Below are positions 54,956-64,000 of a stretch of DNA of 64,000 nt, in pieces. The stretch covers positions 639,794 to 703,793 of the forward strand of contig MNCI01017629.1 of NCBI GenBank assembly GCA_015680685.1. Direction: 5' to 3'. The translations under genes were made by a program, and so were the position numbers. Each line of letters begins with the position of its first letter. The stretch's first letter is position 1. Source of the DNA: Gnetum montanum (Eukaryota; Streptophyta; Gnetopsida; Gnetales; Gnetaceae). The notes under the pieces are model-generated. The model made no database searches, had not been told where the DNA came from, and saw nothing but the letters and a program-made list of their open reading frames with translations.

Positions 54956-55694
54956 GCTATGCATGAGCAGATCTTCTCACCTTTGGTCTTCATAGGGCCT
55001 CATGGTAACATTAAGTGATGCATTGATCCTCATTGCCTAGAAATTGAGCCTACAGCCTACAATGAATACATAGCATCCATAGAAGCATGACTAGACTAGC
55101 CAGACCATCTAGTTAAGGCTCTTGATCTAGAGGTAGGGGACATCATAGAGGATCCCCTTCTTGAGATCCTTATGGCACTACACAACATGGTCTCAAACAT
55201 CTGGGCTCTTGACTATGCATATTGGATCTCCAATATCATGGTTATGCCTAAGAAAAATTAAAGCATACACATTTGCATAGACTTCTAGGACCTAAATAAG
55301 GAAACCAACAAAGATGACTTCTCGTTGCTTAATATTGATCAACTAATTTATACCACAGCTAGTCACATCTTATTGTCCTTCATGGATAGGTTCTCAGGCT
55401 ATAATCAGATTAAGATCAACCTTGATCACTAGTTCAATACAACCTTCATGACCCCTTGGGGTATGCTTTGCTACAAAATGATGCCTTTTGAAGTAAAGAA
55501 TGTAGGAGCAACATATCAATGTGTAATGACATACATCTTTAGTGACCACATGCTTAGTTTGCTTAATGAATATGTAGATGATATTGCAGTTAAGTCCAAA
55601 GTGGCCTACAACCATGAAAATGGCTTGGACTTAGTGCTTAAGTGTTGTCTAAAACATGAGCTTAGGTTAAACCCAAAGAAGTACATTTTTGGCA
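54956..55694 (+). pseudogene. Element F reverse transcriptase fragment
   Basis: Readable as LVFIGPHGNIK and LVKALDLEVGDIIEDPLLEI. A deletion of roughly 200 bases near 55180 leads into ISNIMVMPKKN, IHICIDF, DDFSLLNIDQLIYTTASH, FMDRFSGYNQI and TPWGMLCYKMMPF. The intact catalytic YVDDIAVKS lies near 55570. The fragment ends at LNPKKYIF near 55690, where G begins. It is on the plus strand while its antisense gene is on the minus strand, as in T1 and T3. Confidence 0.8.
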
Positions 55695-55739
55695 TTTGTG
55701 GGATAGGTGTTTCCTCCCCAGGATGAGTTGCATTACATC

Positions 55740-56239
55740 TACTTAGGCTTTGACTAGCCCACAAAGGCTCCCCATGGGATGAGTTGCATTACATCTGCCA
55801 TGTGTTCTACTATGTGATGCGAAGAGAATATGTCATGTGCATTTATAGTATGTATGCATTAGAGGGTTTGCATGGAAGGAAATGTAGGAAATTCAAGAGG
55901 GTATGGGAATGCGAGAGTGAATGTGCATAGGCTAAAATGAGATGAGGGGAATGTACACTCTTAAGTGGCTTTGCTAGCCCAATCATGCACATCGAAGCAA
56001 TGTGGTGACTTACTGCTGTAATGATAAGTGCCTTTGCATGACAACCTCCAAGGTTTCATCCTGCAAACACAACTCCAAGAAAAGAAAATCACAAAACATG
56101 AAATATAGGTGAAATGCCAAATGTAAAGATGCTACAGATGCATGAAAAGCTAAACTAGTTACAAGTGCATAGGAAGCCTATGGAAGGGCTAGTGTGATGA
56201 TGCTACAAGTGTCCAAAAGGTACCACTAAAGGAAGGTGC
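55740..56239 (-). other. G 3' untranslated part
   Basis: No gene seen. Minus-strand reading; the left part has the duplicated CAACTCATCC block. Confidence 0.45.
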
Positions 56240-57076
56240 TCCAAAAGATTAGCAAGATGCCAACTTAAAGTCCTAGTAGATTGTGAACCTAGTTTAAGGT
56301 ACTAGCAGACCATGGGATGCTAGTTTAGAGTCCTAGTAGATTACAAGGTGCAAGTTTAATGTTGTAGTAGATGGTTTAGGTGGGATCTAGTTGAACATCA
56401 TAGTAGATGACCTATTGTGCTAGTTTACTGTCATGACCCAAGGATGAATTATGTCAGCTTTAGCATCATGGTAGATAAGTGTTATGCATCATGGTAGACA
56501 AGTGTTATGAATTATGTCAATTTTAGCATCATGGAGGATGGTTGTGCTAGTTTTAGCATCATGATGGATGGTTGTGCTAGTTTTAGCATCATGGTGGATG
56601 AGTTGTGTGCTTACCTAACTTTGGTGAGGTACAATGCTTTATGCATAGCTATGCTATTTTCTTGCAAGATCTTGCAAAAATCAACTAGAAAAAAAAACAT
56701 CAAGAGACACCTATGTAACAAGGTTAATGTGGACAAGTGAGAGGAAAACAATGTGAAAAGTGATAGTTTTGGACCATTCCAAGTCATAAGAATAGTTTGA
56801 GGTCATTTCAGGTTATGTGTTGCCAATTTTAGGGCCATGGTGGGTTGGAGGTGCTAGTTTAAGGCCATGGTAGGTTGTATGCTAGTTTAAGGATTTTTTA
56901 GCCCATTGTAAAGGGGTTGATAGTTTTAGGGCCATTTCAGGCCATGTGTTGCCAATTTAAGGCCATGGTGGACATTGGGGAATGTTGCTAGTTTAAACCA
57001 TGATAGGCCGTGATGCTAGTTTAATGTCTATTCAGGCCATGGGGAGGGGTTGCTTATTTAAGGCCTTTTTGGGCCA
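56240..57076 (-). repeat. G hairpin arrays (both types, adjacent)
   Basis: On the plus strand, units read CTAGTTTAAGGCC-(6)-GGCC (56780-57076) and CTAGTTTAG/CAGTCCTAGTAGATT types (56240-56480). In between, a 30-bp unit TAGCATCATGGTGGATGGTTGTG-like occurs about four times (56460-56610). The two array types lie together as in T2. Confidence 0.75.
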
Positions 57077-57398
57077 TGTGTTTTTCTAGGTTTATGAAAT
57101 TTTTTATTTTTATCTATTTTTGATGTTTTCAAATGCAATGCATAAGATAAGTGGATGGATGTGTAAACAAAGTGAAGTAATGTATAAATTAAGAAAGTAG
57201 GCAAAATGTAAATGCATGAACAAATGCAACATAAGTAAAAACCAAAAATGCATGGCATGTTGAGACAAGGGATAATAAGGCACCTAGTACATTTTTGGCC
57301 AAGGAAAAGCCTTGGTCATGTAGTTGCTTCCTAACCGGGTATGGATTAAGAGGTGCACAAGGCTTAGGATCCTCTAGGAGGTTGTTGGCTTCAACTAC

Positions 57399-58790
57399 TC
57401 ATTCAAGTGTATCAGCCTTAGGCATTATGTTGCTTACTACAAGTGTACCACCAAGAAACTCCACCTTTGACACTTGGCCCATGTCTACATGGTGGATAGT
57501 TGGAGGGGAGACCTTATCACCATAGATGATAACTTGACCACCTTGGTATGAAAGGTGGATTTCTTGGTGGATTGGAGAGGAGATGGCCAATACCTAAGCT
57601 AGCCAAGGCCTACCTAGGATCAAGTTGAAGCCTGGCATCTCCTCTATAACAATAAAATCTACAGAGGTGGGACTTCTAGGCTAGATAATATAGTTTGGAC
57701 TTGATGAAGTCATTCACTACACCTTTGAAGATAGCTAGTAGGTGTGTCTCTGCTAAGGATCCATGAATTTCCCTCAATGTAGCATTCCAAAGTTGGAGGA
57801 ATTTTGTATGGGCTCTAGAGGCCCTTGCTTAACTTGCATCAGTTGGTCAAGGGTTGCTTCAAGATTTAGGTTGTACCTAAAGTGTGTCACAAACTTTCTT
57901 ATAAGATCCTCCAAAGAGGAGATTGAGGCATTAGGTAATGCACAATACCATTCTAAGGCCTTACCAGTAAGTGACATGGGGAAGACACGTATCATGGCAT
58001 GTGGCCAATCTTGAAGGAGTAAGCATTCAGATTGAAATGTGACCAAGTGTGCATTGGGATCTCCTTCACCATTGTACTTGGTAAATGAAGGTAGTTGGGC
58101 CCCAGTTGGAAGAGTTAGGGGTGGGACCATAGGACTTATGGGGTCATCTCCATAGAAGTCCACCACCTTGATGGTGTTGAAGGAGGTAGCCTTAACTCGA
58201 TTGATCTCCTCTGTTAAGCTTTGGATCAGTTGGAATGCTTGACCCAAGCTTGGGGATGTGCTAGCCAGTTGCATTGGCTGGGCTTGTGTTGGTTGGATAG
58301 TGTGGGGTAGAATTGTTGGTTGTGGAGTTTTCTAGTTTAACGTCATAGAAAATGGTTGTTGCTAGTTTAATGTCATAGAAGATGATTGTTGATATGATGG
58401 ATGAGCGATGGGTGTGATGATTGGAGTGGGCCACACATAGGTGGGTTGGACGAACACCATAGACATCGATGAGATAGGCAAGATGTAGGATGCCTGATTT
58501 GTTTGGGACTGGGAGGTGGCCCCTGCATGAGCATAGTATTGGGAGAAAGTATTAATTGCTTGTCAAGAAGGCTAGATTTGCATGGTTACTATCTTGGAGG
58601 GGATGGGTGGACCAAATCGAGGAGGGGCTGTACTAGGGAGTGGTTGTTGGAAGATGGTGTGGAGGGGGGTCTCATCCTCGAAGTGGGCCTCAAACTCATC
58701 TTTCTCATTTTGTGAGGCTACTTCATAGGTTATCCTTACATCATGCTTATTTGCATGGATGAGTTGGGACAACAACTATTGTTAGGACTC
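57399..58790 (-). pseudogene. G gag-protease, internally deleted
   Basis: Minus strand: an N-terminal Pro/Gln-rich stretch (58775-58300), then a 166-codon open frame (58274-57774) with LIQSLTEEINRVKA, FTKYNGEGDPNAHLVTFQSE, LTGKALEWYCALPNASISSL and the family capsid motif LEATLDQLMQVKQGPLEP. FKGVVNDFIKS follows near 57740-57700. The reading then jumps into the protease end (EMPGFNLILG, ISSPIHQEIHLSYQGGQVII, 57640-57520), so the nucleocapsid knuckle and the protease active site are deleted. It ends near 57399 in the tail upstream of the hairpin array. Confidence 0.8.
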
Positions 58791-59261
58791 TGTGAGTCAA
58801 ATTATGTCAAACAAGAAGGGTTTGTACTCCTATCCATTCCGGTGGACTCGTTCGTAATTCTATTTTGCCTCTAAATTGAGATAATCCATTGGTAATATTC
58901 CTTGGATTTTGGCATAAACAAAATTGTATTGTATAGAAAATGGATAGGTGTAAAAATGCAGAAAAAAATGCAAAGTATGGAAATGTAGAAAAGAAAAATG
59001 CTAAGTTTGAAAATGCAGAAAAAATGCCAAGTATGACAACTGCTAAAAACGGCCAACTCTGGTGTAGTGTAAAAGGGTGTTACACTGTAGTGCTATGTTG
59101 TACTATAGTGCTACGCTACACTGTAGCACCGTAGTGTTCTACTCTATGCTAGGTTGCACAACATATGTCTACTACACTGTGCCCTATACCACCCCGCTAC
59201 ATTGCATGTGGTGAACAAGTCATAATAGTTAGAAAATAATACTTGACACACTTAGATCTGG

Positions 59262-59279
59262 GCCCTCCTTCTAGTGCCA
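59262..59279 (-). promoter_or_regulatory. Primer-binding site of G
   Basis: The minus strand reads TGGCACTAGAAGGAGGGC, identical to that of T3, five bases from the LTR end ACTACA. Confidence 0.85.
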
Positions 59280-59284
59280 AAAAA

Positions 59285-59565
59285 TGTAGTGACATAAAAC
59301 ATCAGTGGTTGTAAACATGGAGAGGTCTTTGGGCGCATAGCCTAACCCCGAATCTACATGAGGGTCATGCTAGAGAGAACAGATTCAAGGTGCCCTAAAT
59401 AGTCTGGTCAATTAGACAGGGACTTAACTAGTGTACAATAACCATTTTGCAAACAATGATTTTAAATGGAACATCTGGTAGTAAAATAAAAGAAAACGTA
59501 ATCTGCAGAAGAGTAGAAACATGCTACAACGCATAAAGAGATAGTAGACATGATTGAATGCTTAA
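59285..59565 (-). mobile_element. Inner end of the G 5' LTR, cut by H
   Basis: The LTR end ACTACA is at 59285 (minus strand). The block at 59400-59440 (AGTCCCTGTCTAATTGACC on the minus strand) matches the ends of the T1 and T3 LTRs. The rest of the LTR is interrupted by H at 59566 and presumably resumes right of the window. Confidence 0.75.
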
Positions 59566-61451
59566 TGAAACACCACAAAATTTTAGCTCAACACCAAAAA
59601 CAACAATTACTCAAGCCCTTTTTGGCATTTAGGAGGCAAAACTTGACTAAGGCATGGAACTCACACCCAACTTGTTCAAGCCAGCTTGCTCATTCTATCA
59701 AGCTAGCTTGCCCTCAATCTGACCAAACCTAATAGCTTCAAAATCAAGTCAAAATAGTCATAATTTGAATGGGCAAGGCCCCCTTGAGGCCCACTAATGA
59801 CTACTCCAAGTTTCGGCATCCAGGACCAAAGATTTCAAGTCAAAATCGCACAAATCTTGCTACTCATGTTGAGGTCACGCCCAAGTCACGCTGCCAACAT
59901 GAGTCCAGCATGAGTCTAGTATGAGTAACACAAAATAGCCTTATAATAGTGTTAAAATAGCCTAATTTCAAGGGTAAAAGGCCCTCTCAAGGTCCACTAA
60001 TGATTGCTCTAGGTCCCAGCCCTCAGAATTTTGATTTCAGGCTTGAAAATACATCATTTTTAGTGCTCATCACCAGGTCATGCTGAGGTCATGCTGGAGT
60101 CATGACCAACTCACGTTAACAATGTGAGTCCAACATGAGTTGCTAAAATGACCTAGATCAAGGCATAAAGAGGCTCAGATTCTACTTGCATGTCATCCCC
60201 AAGGGTAGGTAGTAGTTACACTTGAAAGACAAGTCTCAAAAATCAAGATTTGGTGTAAAATGTACCATCCCAGCTTACTCATGCCAAGGTCACACTAAGA
60301 TCACGCTGGCCCAAATCCAAGCATAGACAAGCCCAAGTTAAACATGCAGGATGTCCTCAAGGTCATGTAGCAGTTACACTCCAAAAACAAGTCTTAAGGG
60401 TGGAATTTTGATACACAACACATTAGTGTTGTTCATGCACGCTGAGGTCATGCTAAGGTCACACTAGCAGTGTGAGCCCAACATGAGCATTGATCATGAC
60501 CAAGCAAAAGCCCTTTAGAAACACATTGAGGGCACGCTAGGACAAGATCAACACACGTTGGTGACCTTCGTGAAGCAAAACATATCCAGTAGCAACCAGG
60601 TCACAGATTCAAAAATTCCAAGCGAGTCGGAGGCAAATGCTCTTATTGTACATTATCAATCATTGTAAATTTTTCACATTTTTGAGCTAGTCAAGCTCTC
60701 ATGCTACAAATTGTACATGGGCATAAGCTAGCTTGCGCAAGCTAAAACAAATTGTAAGATACAGTGTATCTAGTCTAGAATGTAGCCTACCTATGTACAC
60801 CTATCACATGATCCATTTTTCCCTCATCTCATAGCCATTAACCTCATTCACAAATCCTTCCCCCGAGCCTAGAAAAATGTATATATACCTTGTTCATTGA
60901 TATAAATGAGGTTAGTGGGAAATTTTCACAAAAAGGATGACCTAAAGAGCATTGACTAGCAACCTTGGATGCTCAAGCGCATGCGATCCCTACCACTTAA
61001 GCATTTGCAAATGCTTCATCCTTCATCCTGGGGCTTGACACTTGACCTTCCATCTACACACACAGCTGCATTTTGATCAGTGCACTTTATTCTCTAAATT
61101 AATACAATACAATCCTTTGCCTTCCATTACATTATTTACATTATTCTAGTTCATTATGCTCTTTACATTATTCTGGTTCATTATTTCACATTTGCATCAT
61201 TCTGGTCCATTCTTACCTTACATCTATACTCTATTTACATATTTCTATTACGTTTGTTATAATAACCCTAGTGCAAGCCATAGCTTACGCTTGGGGAAGT
61301 CCTTGGCTGATTTTGGTGTAGACCATCTAAGGTACTTTGCCTTCATCTTTCCAACTTGCCCTCATGTGAAGGCAAGGTCTGCTGTATCTCTCCGGAGATC
61401 TTTCGGTGTTTGTTTTCCTCCAGCCTTACACCGACAATTTTTGATAGTACA
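59566..61451 (+). mobile_element. 5' LTR of H
   Basis: TGAAACACCACAAAATTTTA to AGTACA, 1,886 bp. Repeated blocks around TCATGCTGAGGTCATGCT occur near 59867, 60077, 60279 and 60435, the counterpart of the ~190-bp units in T2. A TATA-like TATATATA lies near 60881. The end TCTCCGGAGATC...TTTTTGATAGTACA matches the T2 LTR end. Confidence 0.85.
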
Positions 61452-61456
61452 GAAAT

Positions 61457-61474
61457 TGGCACTAGAAGGAGGAC
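61457..61474 (+). promoter_or_regulatory. Primer-binding site of H
   Basis: TGGCACTAGAAGGAGGAC, one base off the family form, five bases after the LTR end. Confidence 0.8.
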
Positions 61475-62040
61475 CCTTGTTTTCCATCCTGATAAAATGT
61501 TGATTCTGTTACCTTTCATGCTCGGAGAATATTAGGTGTAGAACACAACGTTAGCTTACTTAAACCATACCAATCTGTTCATGATTAAATTAAATCCTTA
61601 CAAAAATTTTACATTGCTGCCAATGCAGTAGGTTCTGTAACTGCTGGTGAAAATATTAAGTACAGATGCACATGCTGTGAAAACCCAACACAAAGTACAC
61701 ACGCTACAAAACACCAACACCATGAAAATCCAAAACAACGTACACTACAAAACCCAATGTAACATATACACACTACTGCACATGTCTAGCGTACACACAC
61801 TCTGTGCACACAACACTTACACATGCTATGTCGCATTGCACTTACGCTGCATGTATGCTCCACTTGCATACGCTATGCACAAGCTAGCGTATGCACATTC
61901 AGGTTGTGCTCACACTAACGTTAATATCTAGCTTGCTCAAGCTCAGCTTGCATACACCCAGCTTGCTGAAGCTTAGCTTGCATACGCTGCTTACACACAT
62001 TCAGCTAGTCAAACCAGTTACACACACGGAATCCTCTCAG
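61475..62040 (+). other. H leader with short repeats
   Basis: No gene supported. It is rich in ACAC, TACGCTGCAT and GCATACGCT motifs (61680-61920). A 30-bp unit AGCTTGCTCAAGCTCAGCTT-like is present twice at 61930-61990. Position and style match the T2 leader minisatellite, though the sequence differs. Confidence 0.5.
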
Positions 62041-62071
62041 GTCAAAGAAGCATTGCCCATCTCTAACCTTA

Positions 62072-64000
62072 ATGCTCAAATCTCAATTCTTGATGAACCC
62101 TCAAGGGCCAAATCCTTGGTCACTTAGGCTACAAGGCAAGGATCCTACCTATGTAATTCTCACCCCAGAACAATACAACTTCATCTACATAAAGATCCAA
62201 GCTAACCTACGCATTGATCACACAGAAATGGAAGAAAAAAGACATTATGAACTCATCTATAAAGGATTCCATAACTTTTCCCCTTTAGCATATGGCATGA
62301 TTCCCCTCTCTAAATCCCATCATGAACTCATATCCTAGCTTCTCATGGTAAGGAATCAAACCTTACGGCAACCCACCGTAGAGCCTTAAAACGGAGATGA
62401 AGAAGATGATTTCGCAGCTTAATCCAAACATGGGGATTAGTACCACACTCTTAGTCTACATACTTATGCAAACCCATTATTCCATGCTTTCATGGGAGAG
62501 ACTATGCCTCTTCATGCATTTACAAACACTCAAGCATCTGTTTCTCAACAGGAAGCACCCAACCCCACTGTTGTTTTCCCTACAACAAACACCCAATTCA
62601 ATATGCCCATCTCTATTATTCCTCTGATTACCACTTTACCCTCCCTCTCACAAGGACAATCCCAAAAACTCCCCTCTCAAGCTAATATGGGAGCAACCTT
62701 CCGACCCCAAATTATTGGGATGTCATCTATGATACCCGCTTCTACATCCACCCATTACATACCACGAGTACAAATCCAAAGAACAACCTTCACTACTTCA
62801 ACTCAACAGGTTGAGGGTGTTTCCTCACACCTTGTAACTGGGCAATGGCCTGCACTTGTCATTCAACAACATCAACTTGCTTACTACATCATACCACCCA
62901 TTGCAATCCCATCTGTGAATGTCCCTCAAATACAACTATCAATAAACCAGCAGTCATCTTTCCCAAAAATCACACAACAATCTAACTATCACCACGCACA
63001 ATCTAACTAACCAGCTAGTTCACCTAGTGCTCAAGAATGGGTAGATTCTAGAAAAATGATGCAAGCACTAACTAATGAAGTAAAGCACCTTAAAATCGCA
63101 AACACTAAAGAAGTCCAGGTGTTGCACTTCTATCAAGATGATGTGATTATCTCTTCAGTGCCACCATTAACTTTACCAAAAGCAATTTCATTGTCGCAAC
63201 TAACTAAATATAATGGAGAGGGTGATCCAAATGCTCACCTAGTGACATTCTGATTAGAGTGTCTCTTACTTCAAGTATAGCCTCATGCAATCCTGCATAT
63301 GTTCGCCATGTCCTTAATTAGGAAAGCCTTGGATTGGTATCGAGCCCTACCATGTAGCTCCATATCCTCTTTGGAGGATTTGTTACATCAATTTGTTACT
63401 CATTTTAAGTATAACCTGAAGCCTGAAGCCACACTAGACAATCTAATCCAAATAAAATAAGCACCATTGGATCCCGTACAAAAGTTCATCCAAAGATGGA
63501 GTGCTACCCTAAACGAACTTCACGAGCCTATCCCGGAAATGTATCTACTTACAACTCTCAAGAGTGTCATGAATGATTTCATTAAGTCAAAACTCTATTA
63601 TCTGAATGCTTGCACTTTGAGTCAGGTGTTTGTCCAAATCAAAAACATAGAAGAGGCAACACAAACAAGTCATGACCCAGCTTACCTAGCTTTCAGAAGC
63701 CAACATATGAAGAAAGATAAAGACAATTCTAAAACAATAGTCGCAGCAGTGGCAGAGACATTTCGACCTAACAATGCAGGGTAGAAAGGGAAACAACCTA
63801 CCACCCCCACTAGTCACAAAAGAAGCACTCCTACACCTATGCCTAAACCCTCCTCTTCCCAAATGGCTAACACAAGTCATACTCGTACCTTCAAATGAAA
63901 AGACCCTGCCCAATACACACCCTTACCCATGAAGCCTTCACAACTACTTGGTCAACTTATAAAGGCTAGGTTGATTCAACATAAGCAAATGTCTCCTATA
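62072..64000 (+). pseudogene. H gag, partial at the window edge
   Basis: SLRLQGKDPTYVILTPEQYN (about 62109-62170) is the conserved N-terminal motif. A long Pro/Thr/Gln-rich region follows (62492-63010, the longest open frame here at 172 codons). Then come MMQALTNEVKHLKIANTKEV (63056), YNGEGDPNAHLVTF (63207-63253), the capsid block (63467-63784: DPVQKFIQRWSATLNELHEP, LKSVMNDFIKSKLYYL) and the start of the nucleocapsid part. Stops at about 62335, 62385, 63253, 63460 and 63784 break it. The gag would extend beyond 64000. Confidence 0.8.

Larger units (their letters stand above)
55695..59565 (-). mobile_element. G: gag-only Tat-family element, minus strand
   Basis: On the minus strand: LTR U5 end (59565-59285), PBS (59279-59262), gag-protease (58790-57399), GGCC hairpin array (57076-56780), second hairpin array (about 56480-56240), and 3' region (to 55695) with the duplicated GATGTAATGCAACTCATCC block seen also in T1 at 47800-47880. 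It has no pol and no antisense gene, the same plan as T2. The 3' LTR is missing; a deletion joins G to the F RT. Confidence 0.75.
59566..64000 (+). mobile_element. H: Tat-family element running off the right edge
   Basis: LTR, PBS, leader and gag, with the same order and motifs as T2. Five bases before the LTR are CTTAA, the expected left TSD; the right copy is outside the window. Whether H carries pol and the antisense gene cannot be seen. Confidence 0.85.

Noticed and set aside
1-64000. tRNA, rRNA or host protein-coding genes in native form
   Set aside because: I looked on both strands for gene-sized conserved frames and tRNA-like folds and found none that I could support; every long frame matches a retrotransposon part or the antisense gene.

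Overview
The window reads as intergenic DNA from a large, repeat-rich plant nuclear genome. I find no host gene in native form, no rRNA and no tRNA gene. Almost every base can be placed in Ty3/gypsy-type LTR retrotransposons. These are nested inside one another and degraded by in-frame TAG/TGA stops (mostly at former CAG, CGA or TGG codons, as expected from methylated-C deamination), small frameshifts and internal deletions. The very long Tat-like elements and the age gradient would fit a gymnosperm, but that is inference only.

Layout. (D) 1-~5213, minus strand: gag, protease, primer-binding site (PBS) and 5' LTR of a Ty3-like element, next to a fragment of another minus-strand LTR ending at 5584. 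(T1) 5585-50245, plus strand: a large Tat-type element whose 5' LTR lies left of the window. Three later insertions split it. T2 (7055-16729) is a gag-only derivative with target-site duplication (TSD) GTGGT/GTGGT. T3 (18071-30463) is Tat-like with TSD GTGGT/ATGGT. T4 (40919-47714) is a chromovirus with two 564-bp LTRs and TSD CGTAG/CATAG. Removing the three inserts makes the T1 reading continuous across each junction. T1 ends with a polypurine tract (PPT) and a 1.9-kb 3' LTR (48349-50245). (F) 50246-~55694: the remains of another Tat-like element, which T1 probably entered. (G) ~55695-59565, minus strand: a gag-only derivative. (H) 59566-64000, plus strand: a Tat-like element inserted in the G LTR and running off the window.

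T1, T2, T3, G and H form one superfamily. LTRs start TGAAACACC (TAAAACACC in T1) and end in (T)ACA. A 5-6 nt spacer leads to the PBS TGGCACTAGAAGGAGGGC (read in T2, T3, G and H), and the PPT is AAGAGGGGCCA-like (read in T1, T2 and T3). Gag has a C-x2-H-x4-GH-x4-C knuckle, the protease a DDGAATN-type active site, and T1 pol a second RNase H before integrase, the hallmark of the Tat/Ogre lineage.

The most unusual content is a gene on the opposite strand between gag-protease and reverse transcriptase, in T3 (23044-27195), T1 (31206-35965) and F (about 50470-53450). In T3 it resolves into eight exons with GT..AG introns in compatible phases, about 1,100 codons. Several splice sites are conserved in the other copies. 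It is not a retroviral gene. It starts with a short basic exon, then a segment resembling the FCP1/HAD phosphatase fold with a degenerate catalytic motif, two unrecognised regions, an imperfect repeat region, a coiled-coil-like region, and an acidic end carrying an EAR-like LDLNL motif. The gene-plus-pol cassette is bordered by arrays of small hairpins, each followed by (T/A)(T/A)AAACTAG. The stem sequences vary but stay complementary. In T2 and G the two arrays sit next to each other and everything between them is gone.
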